A stretch of 40,827 nt of DNA from an uncultured Prevotellaceae bacterium (GCA_946406035.1 CAMJJG010000024.1:1-40827), one strand, 5' to 3'; shown: positions 15,681-25,569, numbered from the stretch's first letter. The notes: generated by a model not told the origin, from the letters alone. Translations and numbers: made by a program.

Positions 15681-18320
15681 ATGAGGAACAAAATATTTTA
15701 CTTAATAATCATGGCGTTGGCTATGGTGGATAGCGCTCGAGCCCAAGATGTCCAGGCCATTGCCGAGCGTCTCGATCTGCAGCGCTACGAATTTCCACAG
15801 GAGAAGATCCATGTGATGACCGATCGCGGCGCTTACCTGAGTGGCGACACCATCAGGTTGCGGGCGTGGGTGGTGGATGCCGCTACCCATCAACCCGTGT
15901 CGGCAAGCCAGTTCGTGTACGTTGAGTTGCTCTCGCCTACCGACTCGGTGTGCGAGCGTGTGAAGATACATCAGGATGATAACGGCATTTTCCAAGCCTT
16001 TCTGCCCATTCCCGAAGATTTGCCAGAGGGACGTTACCAGCTGACGGCCTACACCCTTTTTATGCAGAGTGTAGGCTATGACTACTTCTACCGGCAGCCT
16101 GTTGAGATAATGGGTCTGATGTCATTAAAACGGCGCCTCGTCGCTCAGTGTGTGCGTTTTGACGATGAGGTGGAAGTGAGGTTACGCTACATGGATTTAT
16201 CGGGAAAACCGTGCCATTTCGATGACCTCTGTTATATGAACCAGTATGGAAGTATGAAATCCTGTGGTGACGGCGATGGGGAGGCACACTTCACGCTCAA
16301 GGGTAAGGATGCGCAGAAACCGTTTGTGCTCGTAGAGATTGACGGTTACACAAAATATGTTCCCCTTCCCTCAAGCCGCAAAGTTCTGGTGGACTTCTAT
16401 CCCGAGGGTGGCTATCTGGTGCCTGAAGTTGAAAATGCTGTCGCCTTCAAGATGCACGACTCTGGCAACCTGATTGTCAAATCCCATGGAGAGCTGGTTG
16501 ACGAGCGGGGCATGGTTGTCGCAACGCTACAGGTGGAGCACGATGGCATGGGTGTGGTGAGATTTACACCGCGGGCCGGTGGCCACTATACTGCGCGCTG
16601 GCGCGATGTCTTTGACGAATTTGCCACCTTTGACTTGCCCCAGGTGCGTCCCGATGCCACGGTGGTGCAGGTGCGTCCCGATGCTGACGGGCAGGTGCGG
16701 ATATACACAGCCGGTGCCCGTACGGCCGAATCGGTGCTGGTGGTGCAGCAAAGGGGGTGCTTGATAGCGGCATCCCACGATACCATCACATTTAGTGATA
16801 GTGAACTATCCCCTGGCGTTGTGCAGGCCCTGCTGCTGGATGAAAACGGCCGTTGCTTGAGCGAACGTTTGTTCTTCGCGGGGAGGGAAACATTGGCGGC
16901 AACCCATGTCGAGACGGCACGTGCCGACTATGGCAGCCGCGAGGCTGTCGAGGTGAGTGTGGACTTGAACCGCCTTGCCGCTGGGGGAGAAGGCAGCGAG
17001 TGTGCAGTAGCCGTCATTGACGACCATGCAGCCATTATCAGTGAGAACGATATCTGGTCCAACTTGCTGCTGCAGAGCGACCTGCGTGGCAATGTGCACA
17101 ACCCTGGGTATTACTTTGAACAGGGCGATAGCGTAGATGCCAGTGAGCGTGGCCGTCACCTCGACATGCTCATGCTCACCCAGGGGTGGCGCCGTTATGA
17201 CATCCCCCGTGTGCTCAAGGGCCACGTAGCCGAGCCGCAGTACCCTCTCGAGGCCTCTCAGGTTGTGGCGGGCCGTGTCTTGAGCGAGTTTCGCAAGAAG
17301 CCTCTTGCCAATGCCGAGGTGGGCTTGATCATCCCCAAAATGGGTTATGCTAATGTGGCTACAACCGACTCGTTGGGCCGTTTTTCAATCTCTGTGCCGC
17401 TGTTGGCTGATGGAGTGGATTGTGTAGTGATGGCCATGAATGACAAGGGTAAGAAGCAGACGAATCTGGAACTCGCTGAGGAACGATACCCCGAGAACTT
17501 TTATCTCATTGATACCGAAACCTCTAACGGATTGACGGCCCATGTGCAGGAAGAGCAGGCATGGCGATTGGTCAATGACGATGACTGGCGCCACGTCAGG
17601 CTCGAAGAACTGGTCGTGACAGCGTCTCGTCGTCTGCATAAACCCATGGTCGAGACTAACAGGTTCTTGACGGCGGGTGATATTGACAGATTGGGGATAA
17701 CTTCGGTTGATGGGGCCTTGCGAGCGATAGGTGTGACCAACTTTGATAAGGTCAATATCACGATTGACGGTGAGCCGCTCAGTGACCTCTATTTCACCGA
17801 CACCGAATCATTCAAGGAAGCGCTGACGATGTTCTCCAGTGATTGGAAAAACGATAAAATCAAGCGCATCAGCTTCGCCCCATTCAACACGGGAACCGGA
17901 TATGACTTGACTGACGTCTCGATTGCCGATGGCTTTATTAGCATGCAGAATGTCGATTACATTGATTTTTATCGTGGCCGTCATGGTAAAATCACGGTGA
18001 ACTTCAGCCGAAAGCCGGGGTCAAACAGGGTGTGGAAAGAACCCAGCCGATATGTCAAGATTGCACACCCGATGGGTGCGCAGCAACCAGTAGAATTTTA
18101 CTCGCCGCGCTACGATCAGGGGGATTGCGGCATCGAGCCGGGAAACGACCTGCGGCGGGTGCTTTATTGGAACCCGAGTGTGAAAGCTGGAAAGGATGGA
18201 AAGGCCCTCTTTGACTTCTATAGCAGCGATGCCCCCAATACAACCTATACCATCCTGGTTGAGGGCGTTACACCTCGTGGTGAGCTCATCCGCGGCACGC
18301 AGAGCGTCATCAAGCGGTAA
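15681..18320 (+). CDS. large exported MG2/carboxypeptidase-regulatory/TonB-plug-like envelope protein
   Basis: The 879-residue protein has a signal peptide (cleaved near SARAQD). Residues 35-130 resemble an alpha-2-macroglobulin MG2 domain (EKIHVMTDRGAYLSGDTIRL, DDNGIFQAFLPIPEDLPEGR). Residues about 530-600 resemble a carboxypeptidase-regulatory fold (GRVLSEFRKKPLANAEVGL, DSLGRFSISVP), and about 630-780 resembles a TonB-receptor plug (LEELVVTASRR, NITIDGEPL, VDYIDFYRGRHG). No beta-barrel follows, so it is not a transporter. This architecture is common in Bacteroidetes and of unknown function, probably outer-membrane or periplasmic. It stands alone, between two terminator/promoter gaps. Confidence 0.75.
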   Translation: MRNKIFYLIIMALAMVDSARAQDVQAIAERLDLQRYEFPQEKIHVMTDRGAYLSGDTIRLRAWVVDAATHQPVSASQFVYVELLSPTDSVCERVKIHQDDNGIFQAFLPIPEDLPEGRYQLTAYTLFMQSVGYDYFYRQPVEIMGLMSLKRRLVAQCVRFDDEVEVRLRYMDLSGKPCHFDDLCYMNQYGSMKSCGDGDGEAHFTLKGKDAQKPFVLVEIDGYTKYVPLPSSRKVLVDFYPEGGYLVPEVENAVAFKMHDSGNLIVKSHGELVDERGMVVATLQVEHDGMGVVRFTPRAGGHYTARWRDVFDEFATFDLPQVRPDATVVQVRPDADGQVRIYTAGARTAESVLVVQQRGCLIAASHDTITFSDSELSPGVVQALLLDENGRCLSERLFFAGRETLAATHVETARADYGSREAVEVSVDLNRLAAGGEGSECAVAVIDDHAAIISENDIWSNLLLQSDLRGNVHNPGYYFEQGDSVDASERGRHLDMLMLTQGWRRYDIPRVLKGHVAEPQYPLEASQVVAGRVLSEFRKKPLANAEVGLIIPKMGYANVATTDSLGRFSISVPLLADGVDCVVMAMNDKGKKQTNLELAEERYPENFYLIDTETSNGLTAHVQEEQAWRLVNDDDWRHVRLEELVVTASRRLHKPMVETNRFLTAGDIDRLGITSVDGALRAIGVTNFDKVNITIDGEPLSDLYFTDTESFKEALTMFSSDWKNDKIKRISFAPFNTGTGYDLTDVSIADGFISMQNVDYIDFYRGRHGKITVNFSRKPGSNRVWKEPSRYVKIAHPMGAQQPVEFYSPRYDQGDCGIEPGNDLRRVLYWNPSVKAGKDGKALFDFYSSDAPNTTYTILVEGVTPRGELIRGTQSVIKR

Positions 18321-18452
18321 TACAGGAATTAATACGTTCTATTTGCTTTCTCGGTCTTGAAGGGAGGGCGCATTTTCTTCCTTGTTATTTCTTTAAAAAG
18401 TGTAGTTAATTCATAAAAAATGTTGTACAGTGGCTGATTTTGTCAGTTTTGT

Positions 18453-18483
18453 TTTGGTTTGTTGATTGGTTTGAGTACTTTTG
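18453..18483 (+). promoter_or_regulatory. promoter of the peptidoglycan-salvage cluster
   Basis: TTTG (18453-18456), exactly 19 bp, TACTTTTG (18476-18483) is the best promoter match in the window. It lies 41 bp before the start at 18525 and rules out the longer frame that begins at 18459. The gap 18321-18452 shows nothing else. Confidence 0.75.
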
Positions 18484-18524
18484 TTGCATTACAAGTGGCG
18501 AGAAAAAACCAAAAAACAAACGAT

Positions 18525-21500
18525 ATGAAGAAATCAACTAGAGTGTTATTGAGCGTGGTGGCAGCGGCTGCCGCATTTTGCCCGCTGCAGGCCCAGGAGT
18601 TTACCCAGGAGCAGCAGGACGTGGTGCAACGCATCGTGGCCAGCAAACTGCCCGAGCACATGGGCGTGGGTGACCTCAAGGTGCGTTCCCTGGTGTTGGT
18701 AAACGATACCATCAAGGTGGACGTGAGCGAGAACTTCGGTGACGTGCCGTTCACCCAGGATGGTGTGGAGCTGATGCGGCGCGAGATACGCCAGGCTCTT
18801 GGAGGGCAGTATGAGGACAATCCCGTGCTCATCACCATTGTGGGCAACGACATCAACAAGTACTTTGCCGACTATGAACCAGCCTACAAGCGCTCTCACA
18901 AGCCCTTCATCAGCGAGCTGGATGCCAACCGCCACTACAAGCACGGCCTGGACGGCAACATCATCGCCATGTGGCCCAGCCACGGCTGGTATTTTGAGCC
19001 GCTGCTCAACCGCTGGGAGTGGCAGCGCGCGCGCCTGATGCAGACCGTCGAAGACATGTACACCCATAGCTATGTGCTGCCCTTCTTGATCCCGATGCTC
19101 GAGAATGCGGGCGCCTATGTGTGGAATGCCCGTGAGCGCGATACACACAACTATGGCGCCGTGGTCGACAACGACCCTAGTAAACTGGCACAACAGGGCT
19201 ATAGCGAGCACAATGGCAAGCAGAAGTGGCAGGCTGGTAACGGCAACGGCTTTGCTTACAATAAGGATAAATACAAGGACTTTGAGAATCCCTTTGCCGA
19301 GGGCACTTACCGCATGGTCAAGGCCGAGCGCGACAAGAAGAAGCTCTCGACTGCCGCGTGGGACGTTGAGATGCCCTATGGTGGCGAATATGCTATCTAT
19401 ATTTCTTATAAATCACTGCCTAACAGTGCCCGTGACGTGACCTATACGGTCAACAGTCTGGCCGGCAAGCGGCAGTTCCGCGTCGATCAGTCTATGGCCG
19501 GCGGCGTGTGGGTCTATTTGGGCACTTTCCCTCTTGCCCAAGGCGTGAACAAGGCCGTGGTCGAGGTGTCCAACCTGAGTGAGGACAAGGATGCTGTTAT
19601 CACTGCCGATGCCATCAAGGTGGGCGGCGGCTATGGCAACATCGTGCGCCGCGTGGCCTTGCCCACCGCGGAGAACCTGGCTATTGTCGCCGAGCAGAAG
19701 GCTCAAGGCGAGAACAACGAGAAGTATCTGGGTAAGCCGAATGTTGACTACAGTTATATCGGTAGCGGCAATCATCCCTGGTTCCACCTGGGCTCGCGCT
19801 ATTACTTGCAGTGGGCTGGATTCCCCGACAGTGTGTACTCGACATCCAGGGGTATCAACGATTATACCGACGACTACCGCAGCCGTGGTGCATGGGTCAA
19901 CTACCTGGCAGGTGGCAGCGACGTGTTGCCCGACCGTGGTGGACTGAAGGTGCCGGTAGACCTGTCCTTCTGCTTGCACACCGATGCCGGCGCAACGCCC
20001 GACGACGAGATCGTGGGCACCCTGCTCATCTATTGCACACGCAGCGGCGGCAAGCAGTTCGGCAAGTATGTCAACGGCACGCCCCGTGAGCTCTCTCGCC
20101 GCCTGGCCAACCTGCTGTCAACCGAGATCGTCAAGGATGTGCGCGCCCGCTGGGAACCCAACTGGACGCGTCGTGGCATGTGGGACAAGAGCTACTATGA
20201 GGCGCGCGTGCCCGAGGTGCCCGCCGTGCTCATGGAGCTGCTCTCGCACCAGAACTTTGCCGACATGAAGTATGGTCTGGACCCGATGTTCCGCTTCGAC
20301 GTGAGCCGCGCCATCTACAAGGGCATGCTCAAGTTCATCGCCCAGCGCGACCACCGCAGCTATGTTATCCAGCCGCTGCCCATCAACAGCTTTGCCATCA
20401 GCAAGGTGGAGCAAGGGCACTATCTGCTCACTTGGGAACCCACTCGTGACGGCCTGAGCGAGGACGCTGATGCCACCGCCTACATCGTGTGTGAGCGTGT
20501 GGGCCTGGACGGTGGATTCAAGGAAATTGCCACCGTCAAGGGACCGCAATACAGTGTGCGCATCAACGACAACAAACTCCATTCCTATCGCATTGTCGCC
20601 ATGAACGACGGAGGCCGCAGCTTCCCCAGCGAGACCTTGAGCCTGGGTGAGGCGGCCTCGAGCAAGGGCGACGTGCTGGTGGTCAACGGCTTCACCCGCG
20701 TGAGCGGTCCTGACTGGTTTGAGGACAGCACGCGTGCCGGTTTTGACGACAACAAGGACCACGGTGTGCCCTACATGCAGCAGATCAACTACCTGGGCTC
20801 GCAGTATGAGTTCCGCCGCGACATCGAGTGGAAGGACGACGACTCGCCTGGCTTTGGCGCCAGCCGCAGCGACTATGAGACGATGAACATCGCGGGCAAC
20901 ACCTTTGATTACCCCGCGGTTCACGGCGAGTCGCTCATGCTTGCTGGTTACTCCTTTGTTTCCTGCAGTCAGCAGGCCCTGGAGCACAATTATAATACCG
21001 AAGGCTATCGCCTGATGGACCTCATCCTGGGCAAGCAGAAGGAAATCTCCACCGGTAGTGGCTTGAAACCCACACGCTTCAAGATTTATACGCCCGGCTT
21101 GATGAACGCCTTGCGCGCTTTTACAGGTCGTGGTGGCAATGTGTTGATGTCGGGCTCCTATGTGGGCAGCGACCTGTGGGACAATGCAGCTGGAAAAAAC
21201 GATGAGGCTGGCAAGGCATTTGTCAAGGAGATAGTCGGCTTTGAGTACCTCAATGGTCGAGCATCGCTCGATGGCACTGTCGCGACTGTCGATTGCCCTG
21301 ATCGAGCCTTGAGTGGCGGCGGAGCTTACACCTTTGTCAACAGGCTGAACGATAAGCAGTATGCCGTTGAGTCGCCCGATGCCATCCGTCCCAGTGACAG
21401 CAACGGCTTTACATGGATGCGCTATCAAGAGAATGGCCTGCCCGCGGGCATTGCCAGCGATCGTGGCAACTATCGCACGGTCGTGTTGGGCTTCCCGTTG

Positions 21501-21575
21501 GAGGCTATGACCTATGGCACCGATTGCACCAACTTAATGCGCATCATTCTCAACTACCTGGATCCTAAACCCTAA
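18525..21575 (+). CDS. exported amidase-like protein with golvesin/xanthan-lyase-type insert and FnIII-like domain
   Basis: The 1016-residue protein starts with a signal peptide (MKKSTRVLLSVVAAAAAFCP). An Amidase_3-like catalytic fold appears split. Its first part holds MWPSHGWY and a Glu-rich helix near LMQTVEDMYTHSYVLPF; its second part holds LSFCLHTDAGATPD and VPAVLMELLSHQNFADM. Between them is a beta-rich domain (GGEYAIYISYKSLPNSARDV to ITADAIKVGGGYGN) of the golvesin/xanthan-lyase-associated type, probably glycan-binding. An FnIII-like domain (about 630-730) and a C-terminal glutamine-amidotransferase-like fold follow. It is probably a periplasmic or surface peptidoglycan amidase, despite frequent naming as xanthan lyase. 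It is first in the salvage cluster, 67 bp before the next gene. Confidence 0.72.
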   Translation: MKKSTRVLLSVVAAAAAFCPLQAQEFTQEQQDVVQRIVASKLPEHMGVGDLKVRSLVLVNDTIKVDVSENFGDVPFTQDGVELMRREIRQALGGQYEDNPVLITIVGNDINKYFADYEPAYKRSHKPFISELDANRHYKHGLDGNIIAMWPSHGWYFEPLLNRWEWQRARLMQTVEDMYTHSYVLPFLIPMLENAGAYVWNARERDTHNYGAVVDNDPSKLAQQGYSEHNGKQKWQAGNGNGFAYNKDKYKDFENPFAEGTYRMVKAERDKKKLSTAAWDVEMPYGGEYAIYISYKSLPNSARDVTYTVNSLAGKRQFRVDQSMAGGVWVYLGTFPLAQGVNKAVVEVSNLSEDKDAVITADAIKVGGGYGNIVRRVALPTAENLAIVAEQKAQGENNEKYLGKPNVDYSYIGSGNHPWFHLGSRYYLQWAGFPDSVYSTSRGINDYTDDYRSRGAWVNYLAGGSDVLPDRGGLKVPVDLSFCLHTDAGATPDDEIVGTLLIYCTRSGGKQFGKYVNGTPRELSRRLANLLSTEIVKDVRARWEPNWTRRGMWDKSYYEARVPEVPAVLMELLSHQNFADMKYGLDPMFRFDVSRAIYKGMLKFIAQRDHRSYVIQPLPINSFAISKVEQGHYLLTWEPTRDGLSEDADATAYIVCERVGLDGGFKEIATVKGPQYSVRINDNKLHSYRIVAMNDGGRSFPSETLSLGEAASSKGDVLVVNGFTRVSGPDWFEDSTRAGFDDNKDHGVPYMQQINYLGSQYEFRRDIEWKDDDSPGFGASRSDYETMNIAGNTFDYPAVHGESLMLAGYSFVSCSQQALEHNYNTEGYRLMDLILGKQKEISTGSGLKPTRFKIYTPGLMNALRAFTGRGGNVLMSGSYVGSDLWDNAAGKNDEAGKAFVKEIVGFEYLNGRASLDGTVATVDCPDRALSGGGAYTFVNRLNDKQYAVESPDAIRPSDSNGFTWMRYQENGLPAGIASDRGNYRTVVLGFPLEAMTYGTDCTNLMRIILNYLDPKP

Positions 21576-21642
21576 AGGAACCAAAAGCCTTTAAGACCCG
21601 TAACGAAAAACCAATATCAACAATCAAAATAAAGAGAGAATC

Positions 21643-23127
21643 ATGGGAAGAATTAATTGCTTTATCCCGTTTGCCAACGCCGAGCAGGCTGCGCAAACCA
21701 TTCAGAACCTCCGGGAGCAAGAGCTGGTGAATAAAATCTACCTCCTTGCTACCGAGGCCGGAGCCACTGCCATCGACGGCTGCGAGTTGCTGCCTGTCAA
21801 TGGCCTGACCAGCAGCGCCACGATGCGTGCCGTTGCCGAGCATGCCGATGCCGACTATGTGCTGCTTTACACCAAGTATGACACATTGAAGATGGGTCCC
21901 TTCTCGATGGAACGCTTTGCCAAGTTGGGCGATGACAGTCGTTCGGGCATGCTCTATGCCGACCACTACAATGTGACCGATAAGGGAGCCGACAAGGCCC
22001 CTGTTATCGACTACCAGATGGGCAGCCTTAGGGATGACTTTGATTTCGGTTCAGTCCTCTTCTTCTGTGGGCAGTGCTTCAAGAAGGCCGCTGCTGCAAT
22101 GCAGGCCGACTATGAGTTTGCCGGCTTGTATGACCTGCGCCTCAAGCTGTCGCAGTTTGCCGCCATCACCCACATCAATGAGTACCTCTACAGCGATGTC
22201 GAACTCGACACCCGAAAGAGCGGCGAGAAAATCTTTGATTACGTTGATCCGCGCAATCGCGGCCGCCAGATTGAGATGGAACAGGCTTGCACCGAACACC
22301 TCAAGCAGGTGGGTGGCTACCTGGCTCCCACGCGCATCGAGGACGGCAAGGAAGTGCCCAACTTCCGCCACATTGAGTTCAACCAGGGCGATTTTGAAGT
22401 CGAGGCCACGGTGATGATTCCCGTGAGGAACCGCATCCGCACCATCCGCGACGCCATCGACTCGGTGCTCAAGCAGGAGTGTGACTTCAAGTTCAACTTG
22501 ATGGTGGTGGACAATTTCTCGACCGACGGCACCCGAGAGGCCATTGCCGAGTATGACGATCCGCGTCTGATCCACGTCATCGCCGACTACTATGACATGG
22601 GCATCGGCGGCTATTGGAACCTGGCAGCTCACAGCGAGCATGCCGGCAAGTTCATCGTGCAGCTCGACAGCGACGACATGTACAAGGACGAGCACACGCT
22701 GCAGACGATGGTCAATGCCTTCTATGAGCAGAATGTAGCCATGGTAGTGGGTACCTATCAGATGACCGACATCCATCTCAATCCCATCCCTCCCGGCATC
22801 ATCGACCACAAGGAATGGACTCCCGAGAATGGCCGCAACAACGCCCTGCGCATCAATGGCCTGGGCGCGCCGCGTGCCTTCTACACTCCCGTGTTGCGCG
22901 ACGTCAAGATTCCCAACACGAGCTACGGCGAGGACTACGCTCTGGGCTTGAACATCTCGCGTCATTACCAGATAGGGCGCGTTTACACCCCCGTGTACCT
23001 GTGCCGCCGCTGGGACGATAACAGCGACGCCTCGCTCGATGTCGAGAAGATGAACCGCAACAATCTGTACAAGGACCGCATCCGCACCTGGGAGCTCCAG
23101 GCCCGCATTGCGATGAATAAGTTCTAA
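21643..23127 (+). CDS. two-domain family 2-like glycosyltransferase
   Basis: The 494-residue protein lacks a signal peptide or membrane span, so it should be cytoplasmic. Residues about 255-480 form a GT-A fold: EATVMIPVRNRIRTIRDAID, VVDNFSTDGT, the nucleotide-sugar DxD in QLDSDDMY and the acceptor-side GEDYALGL. The first 240 residues look like a second, diverged GT-A unit (DADYVLLYTKYD, GMLYADHYNV). The donor and acceptor are unknown. Its place between an amidase and DUF4922/SpoIID genes in a peptidoglycan-salvage cluster is unusual for a glycosyltransferase and suggests a role in handling amino sugars, but this is inference. Confidence 0.8.
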   Translation: MGRINCFIPFANAEQAAQTIQNLREQELVNKIYLLATEAGATAIDGCELLPVNGLTSSATMRAVAEHADADYVLLYTKYDTLKMGPFSMERFAKLGDDSRSGMLYADHYNVTDKGADKAPVIDYQMGSLRDDFDFGSVLFFCGQCFKKAAAAMQADYEFAGLYDLRLKLSQFAAITHINEYLYSDVELDTRKSGEKIFDYVDPRNRGRQIEMEQACTEHLKQVGGYLAPTRIEDGKEVPNFRHIEFNQGDFEVEATVMIPVRNRIRTIRDAIDSVLKQECDFKFNLMVVDNFSTDGTREAIAEYDDPRLIHVIADYYDMGIGGYWNLAAHSEHAGKFIVQLDSDDMYKDEHTLQTMVNAFYEQNVAMVVGTYQMTDIHLNPIPPGIIDHKEWTPENGRNNALRINGLGAPRAFYTPVLRDVKIPNTSYGEDYALGLNISRHYQIGRVYTPVYLCRRWDDNSDASLDVEKMNRNNLYKDRIRTWELQARIAMNKF

Positions 23128-23192
23128 GTAACCACAGTTGGTGGCCCTAATATTCTAGGCAAAACTAATTGTACTAAAAAAATCCAAAATCT

Positions 23193-24143
23193 ATGGACTA
23201 TAGCGGAGTGGTGAATAAACTCATTGCCAAGCAACTGCGAGGTTGGGACTTGGCTGGGCGCAACTATGCGGCGCTTAGCCAAGCCAGCGTTCGCGTGCTG
23301 CAACTGGGAGATTCCACAATCCGCTTGCAGTACAATCCCGAGCGCCGTCAGTCGTCGGCCGCTGCCATCGACAAGAAGTCGCTTGCTCGACGCAAGTGCT
23401 TCTTGTGCAGCGAGCATCAGCCGGCTCGGCAAAAGGCCATCCTGTGGGGCAGTCACTACAAAATACAGGTCAATCCGTATCCTATTTTCAAGCGTCACCT
23501 CACCATCGCCGACATGCACCATGTGCCACAACACCTTTCTGGTAGAGTGGGGGATATGCTGTCGTTGGCGAGGGATTTGCTTGATTATGTGGTGTTCTAT
23601 AATGGACCCCAATCAGGGGCGTCGGCCCCCGATCATGCCCATTTTCAGGCGGGAAGCAAGGGCGAGATGCCATTGTGTGACGAGGTGCTTCATGCCACGA
23701 CCCACTTGCTGGCCGACAGTGACGAGGGCTTTATCGGTTATGTCGATGAGCTGGGGCGCAGCCTTTTTACCATCGAGACGACCACCATGCGGGCTGCCGA
23801 GCGCTATGCCCTGCGCCTGCTGGACTTGTTGCCGGTGCCCGAAGGGTGTGATGAGCCAATGGTCAACGTCTTGTGCTGGTGGGATACAACCGATAGTGTC
23901 TGGCGAATGGTGGTTTTCCCGCGGCTCAAGCACCGCCCCGCTTGCTATGGCAGTGGGCCTGGACAATGGCTCGTCAGTCCAGCTTGTGCCGAGATGGGTG
24001 GACTGTGGGCCATCCCCGAGGAGAAGGACTTCAACAGCCTCACGCCCGAAGACATCCGGGCCATGTACAACGAGCTGTGTATGAATCGTCAAGACCTTAA
24101 CCGGGTGATTTCCAGCTACAACCATCATTTGGAATACTTGTAG
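23193..24143 (+). CDS. DUF4922 protein, HIT/GalT-like nucleotidyltransferase or phosphorylase
   Basis: The 316-residue protein carries GASAPDHAHFQAGSKG, an HxHxQ motif (H148, H150, Q152) of the HIT/GalT/Apa2 superfamily. It also has a Cys pair, RKCFLC (C69, C72), likely for zinc, and NPYPIFKRHLTI before the motif. Enzymes of this type form a nucleotidyl-histidine intermediate and swap nucleoside monophosphate between phosphates or sugar phosphates, as in GDP-hexose phosphorylases and Ap4A phosphorylase. No signal peptide, so cytoplasmic. Downstream salvage genes make amino-sugar phosphates, so an NDP-amino-sugar or sugar-1-phosphate substrate is plausible but unproven. It is 65 bp after the glycosyltransferase and 55 bp before the SpoIID gene. 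Confidence 0.75.
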   Translation: MDYSGVVNKLIAKQLRGWDLAGRNYAALSQASVRVLQLGDSTIRLQYNPERRQSSAAAIDKKSLARRKCFLCSEHQPARQKAILWGSHYKIQVNPYPIFKRHLTIADMHHVPQHLSGRVGDMLSLARDLLDYVVFYNGPQSGASAPDHAHFQAGSKGEMPLCDEVLHATTHLLADSDEGFIGYVDELGRSLFTIETTTMRAAERYALRLLDLLPVPEGCDEPMVNVLCWWDTTDSVWRMVVFPRLKHRPACYGSGPGQWLVSPACAEMGGLWAIPEEKDFNSLTPEDIRAMYNELCMNRQDLNRVISSYNHHLEYL

Positions 24144-24198
24144 CCGAAAGTAGGGACGGTTCTATTGATGAAAAAAACGAGAAGAAAACAGAAACAAT

Positions 24199-25539
24199 AT
24201 GAATATGGACGAGAAACAGATACCTCAAGTGAGGGTGGGCATCATGAGTGAGCCCTCACTGGACTTTGTGCTCAACGATGACTATCGCGTGAATGGGAGT
24301 GCTTGCAGCGGTGCCCACATGGCGCGATGCGTCGAGGGGAAGGTGGAATGGAACGGCCATCGATATGATGAATTGTTATTTGAGCCACTGGATGCCGAGA
24401 AAGCCTCTTTCACCTTAAAAGGGGTGACCATCGGTGTGAGCTTCCACTGGAAACGCCAGGAGGATCAGACGTTCAAGGGCGCGCTTCACATCATCGTCGA
24501 GGACGGCAAGTTGACACCAATCAACGTGCTGAGTGTTGAGGATTACTTGTTGAGCGTCATTTCCAGCGAGATGAGTGCCAATGCGTCTCTAGAACTGCTC
24601 AAAGCTCATGCTGTGATCTCGCGTAGCTGGCTGCTGGCTCAAATCCATAATGACAAAGCGTCCATCATGCCCGATCGACACCCCGATGCCGAGGGTGAGA
24701 TGAAGGACACACCCGAGGAGCAGGTCAAGTGGTGGGACCGTGACGACCATGTGAACTTTGACGTGTGTGCCGACGACCATTGCCAGCGCTACCAGGGCAT
24801 CACCCGCGCCACGACCCAGAAAGTCGATAAGGCGGTGCGCGCTACGTGGGGCGAGGTGCTCATGCATGGTGGCGAGCTGTGTGATGCGCGCTTCAGCAAG
24901 TCTTGCGGTGGCGTGATGGAGGAGTTTGAGAATTGTTGGGAGCCGCATCACCACGACTACCTGGAGGCACGTCGTGACGGTGAGGATGAGACCGATTTCC
25001 CGGATCTGAGTCGCGAGGACAATGCTGCCGAATGGATTTTGTCGGCACCTGCTGCATTCTGCAATACAAGCGACCCCGAGATCCTGTCCCAGGTGCTCAA
25101 CGACTATGACCAGGAGACCAAGGACTTCTACCGCTGGAAGGTAGAATATACCCAGGATGAGCTCGCCGCGCTGATCCATGAGCGCACTGGCATCGACTAT
25201 GGCCGCATCCGTGACCTGCAGCCCGTGGCTCGCGGCACCAGCGGCAGGCTGTACCGCCTGCGCATCGTGGGCGAGAAGCGCGAGCGCATCATCGGCAAGG
25301 AGCTCACCATCCGTTACGCGCTGTCGCCATCGTGCCTGTACAGCTCGGCCTTTGTCGTCGAGAAGCATGACGTGGGCGAGGGCGGCTATCCCGCCAAGTT
25401 TGTCCTTCGTGGGGCCGGCTGGGGCCATGGCGTGGGCCTGTGCCAGATTGGTGCCGCCGTCATGGGAGCCCAGGGCTATAACTACAAGCAGATTCTGCTG
25501 CACTACTTCGTGGGCGCCACGATCGAGAAACGATACTAA
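24199..25539 (+). CDS. SpoIID/LytB-domain protein without signal peptide
   Basis: The 446-residue protein matches the SpoIID family, whose founding member is a lytic transglycosylase acting on stem-free glycan strands. Visible features are the catalytic-type Glu124 in VISSEMSANASLELLKAHAV, the Cys residues C190 and C195 in CADDHCQRYQG and C236 in SKSCGG (zinc site), and the C-terminal GAGWGHGVGLCQIGA. The N-terminus (MNMDEKQIPQVRVGIMS) is hydrophilic, with no signal peptide or anchor and no upstream alternative seen. That places it in the cytoplasm unless exported otherwise, which is odd for a cell-wall enzyme but fits processing of imported muropeptide fragments. Confidence 0.82.
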   Translation: MNMDEKQIPQVRVGIMSEPSLDFVLNDDYRVNGSACSGAHMARCVEGKVEWNGHRYDELLFEPLDAEKASFTLKGVTIGVSFHWKRQEDQTFKGALHIIVEDGKLTPINVLSVEDYLLSVISSEMSANASLELLKAHAVISRSWLLAQIHNDKASIMPDRHPDAEGEMKDTPEEQVKWWDRDDHVNFDVCADDHCQRYQGITRATTQKVDKAVRATWGEVLMHGGELCDARFSKSCGGVMEEFENCWEPHHHDYLEARRDGEDETDFPDLSREDNAAEWILSAPAAFCNTSDPEILSQVLNDYDQETKDFYRWKVEYTQDELAALIHERTGIDYGRIRDLQPVARGTSGRLYRLRIVGEKRERIIGKELTIRYALSPSCLYSSAFVVEKHDVGEGGYPAKFVLRGAGWGHGVGLCQIGAAVMGAQGYNYKQILLHYFVGATIEKRY

Positions 25540-25569
25540 TGATAATCCCTTAAAAAAACTAGCAATACA

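Noticed and set aside
15681-18320. SusC-like TonB-dependent receptor
   Set aside because: A plug-like region is present but no beta-barrel follows and no SusD partner is nearby.
18459-18524. N-terminal extension of the first salvage-cluster protein
   Set aside because: It lies in the promoter and would hide a good signal peptide.
20118-21428. 436-codon minus-strand frame
   Set aside because: Shadow of the golvesin/amidase gene, caused by GC-rich codon bias.
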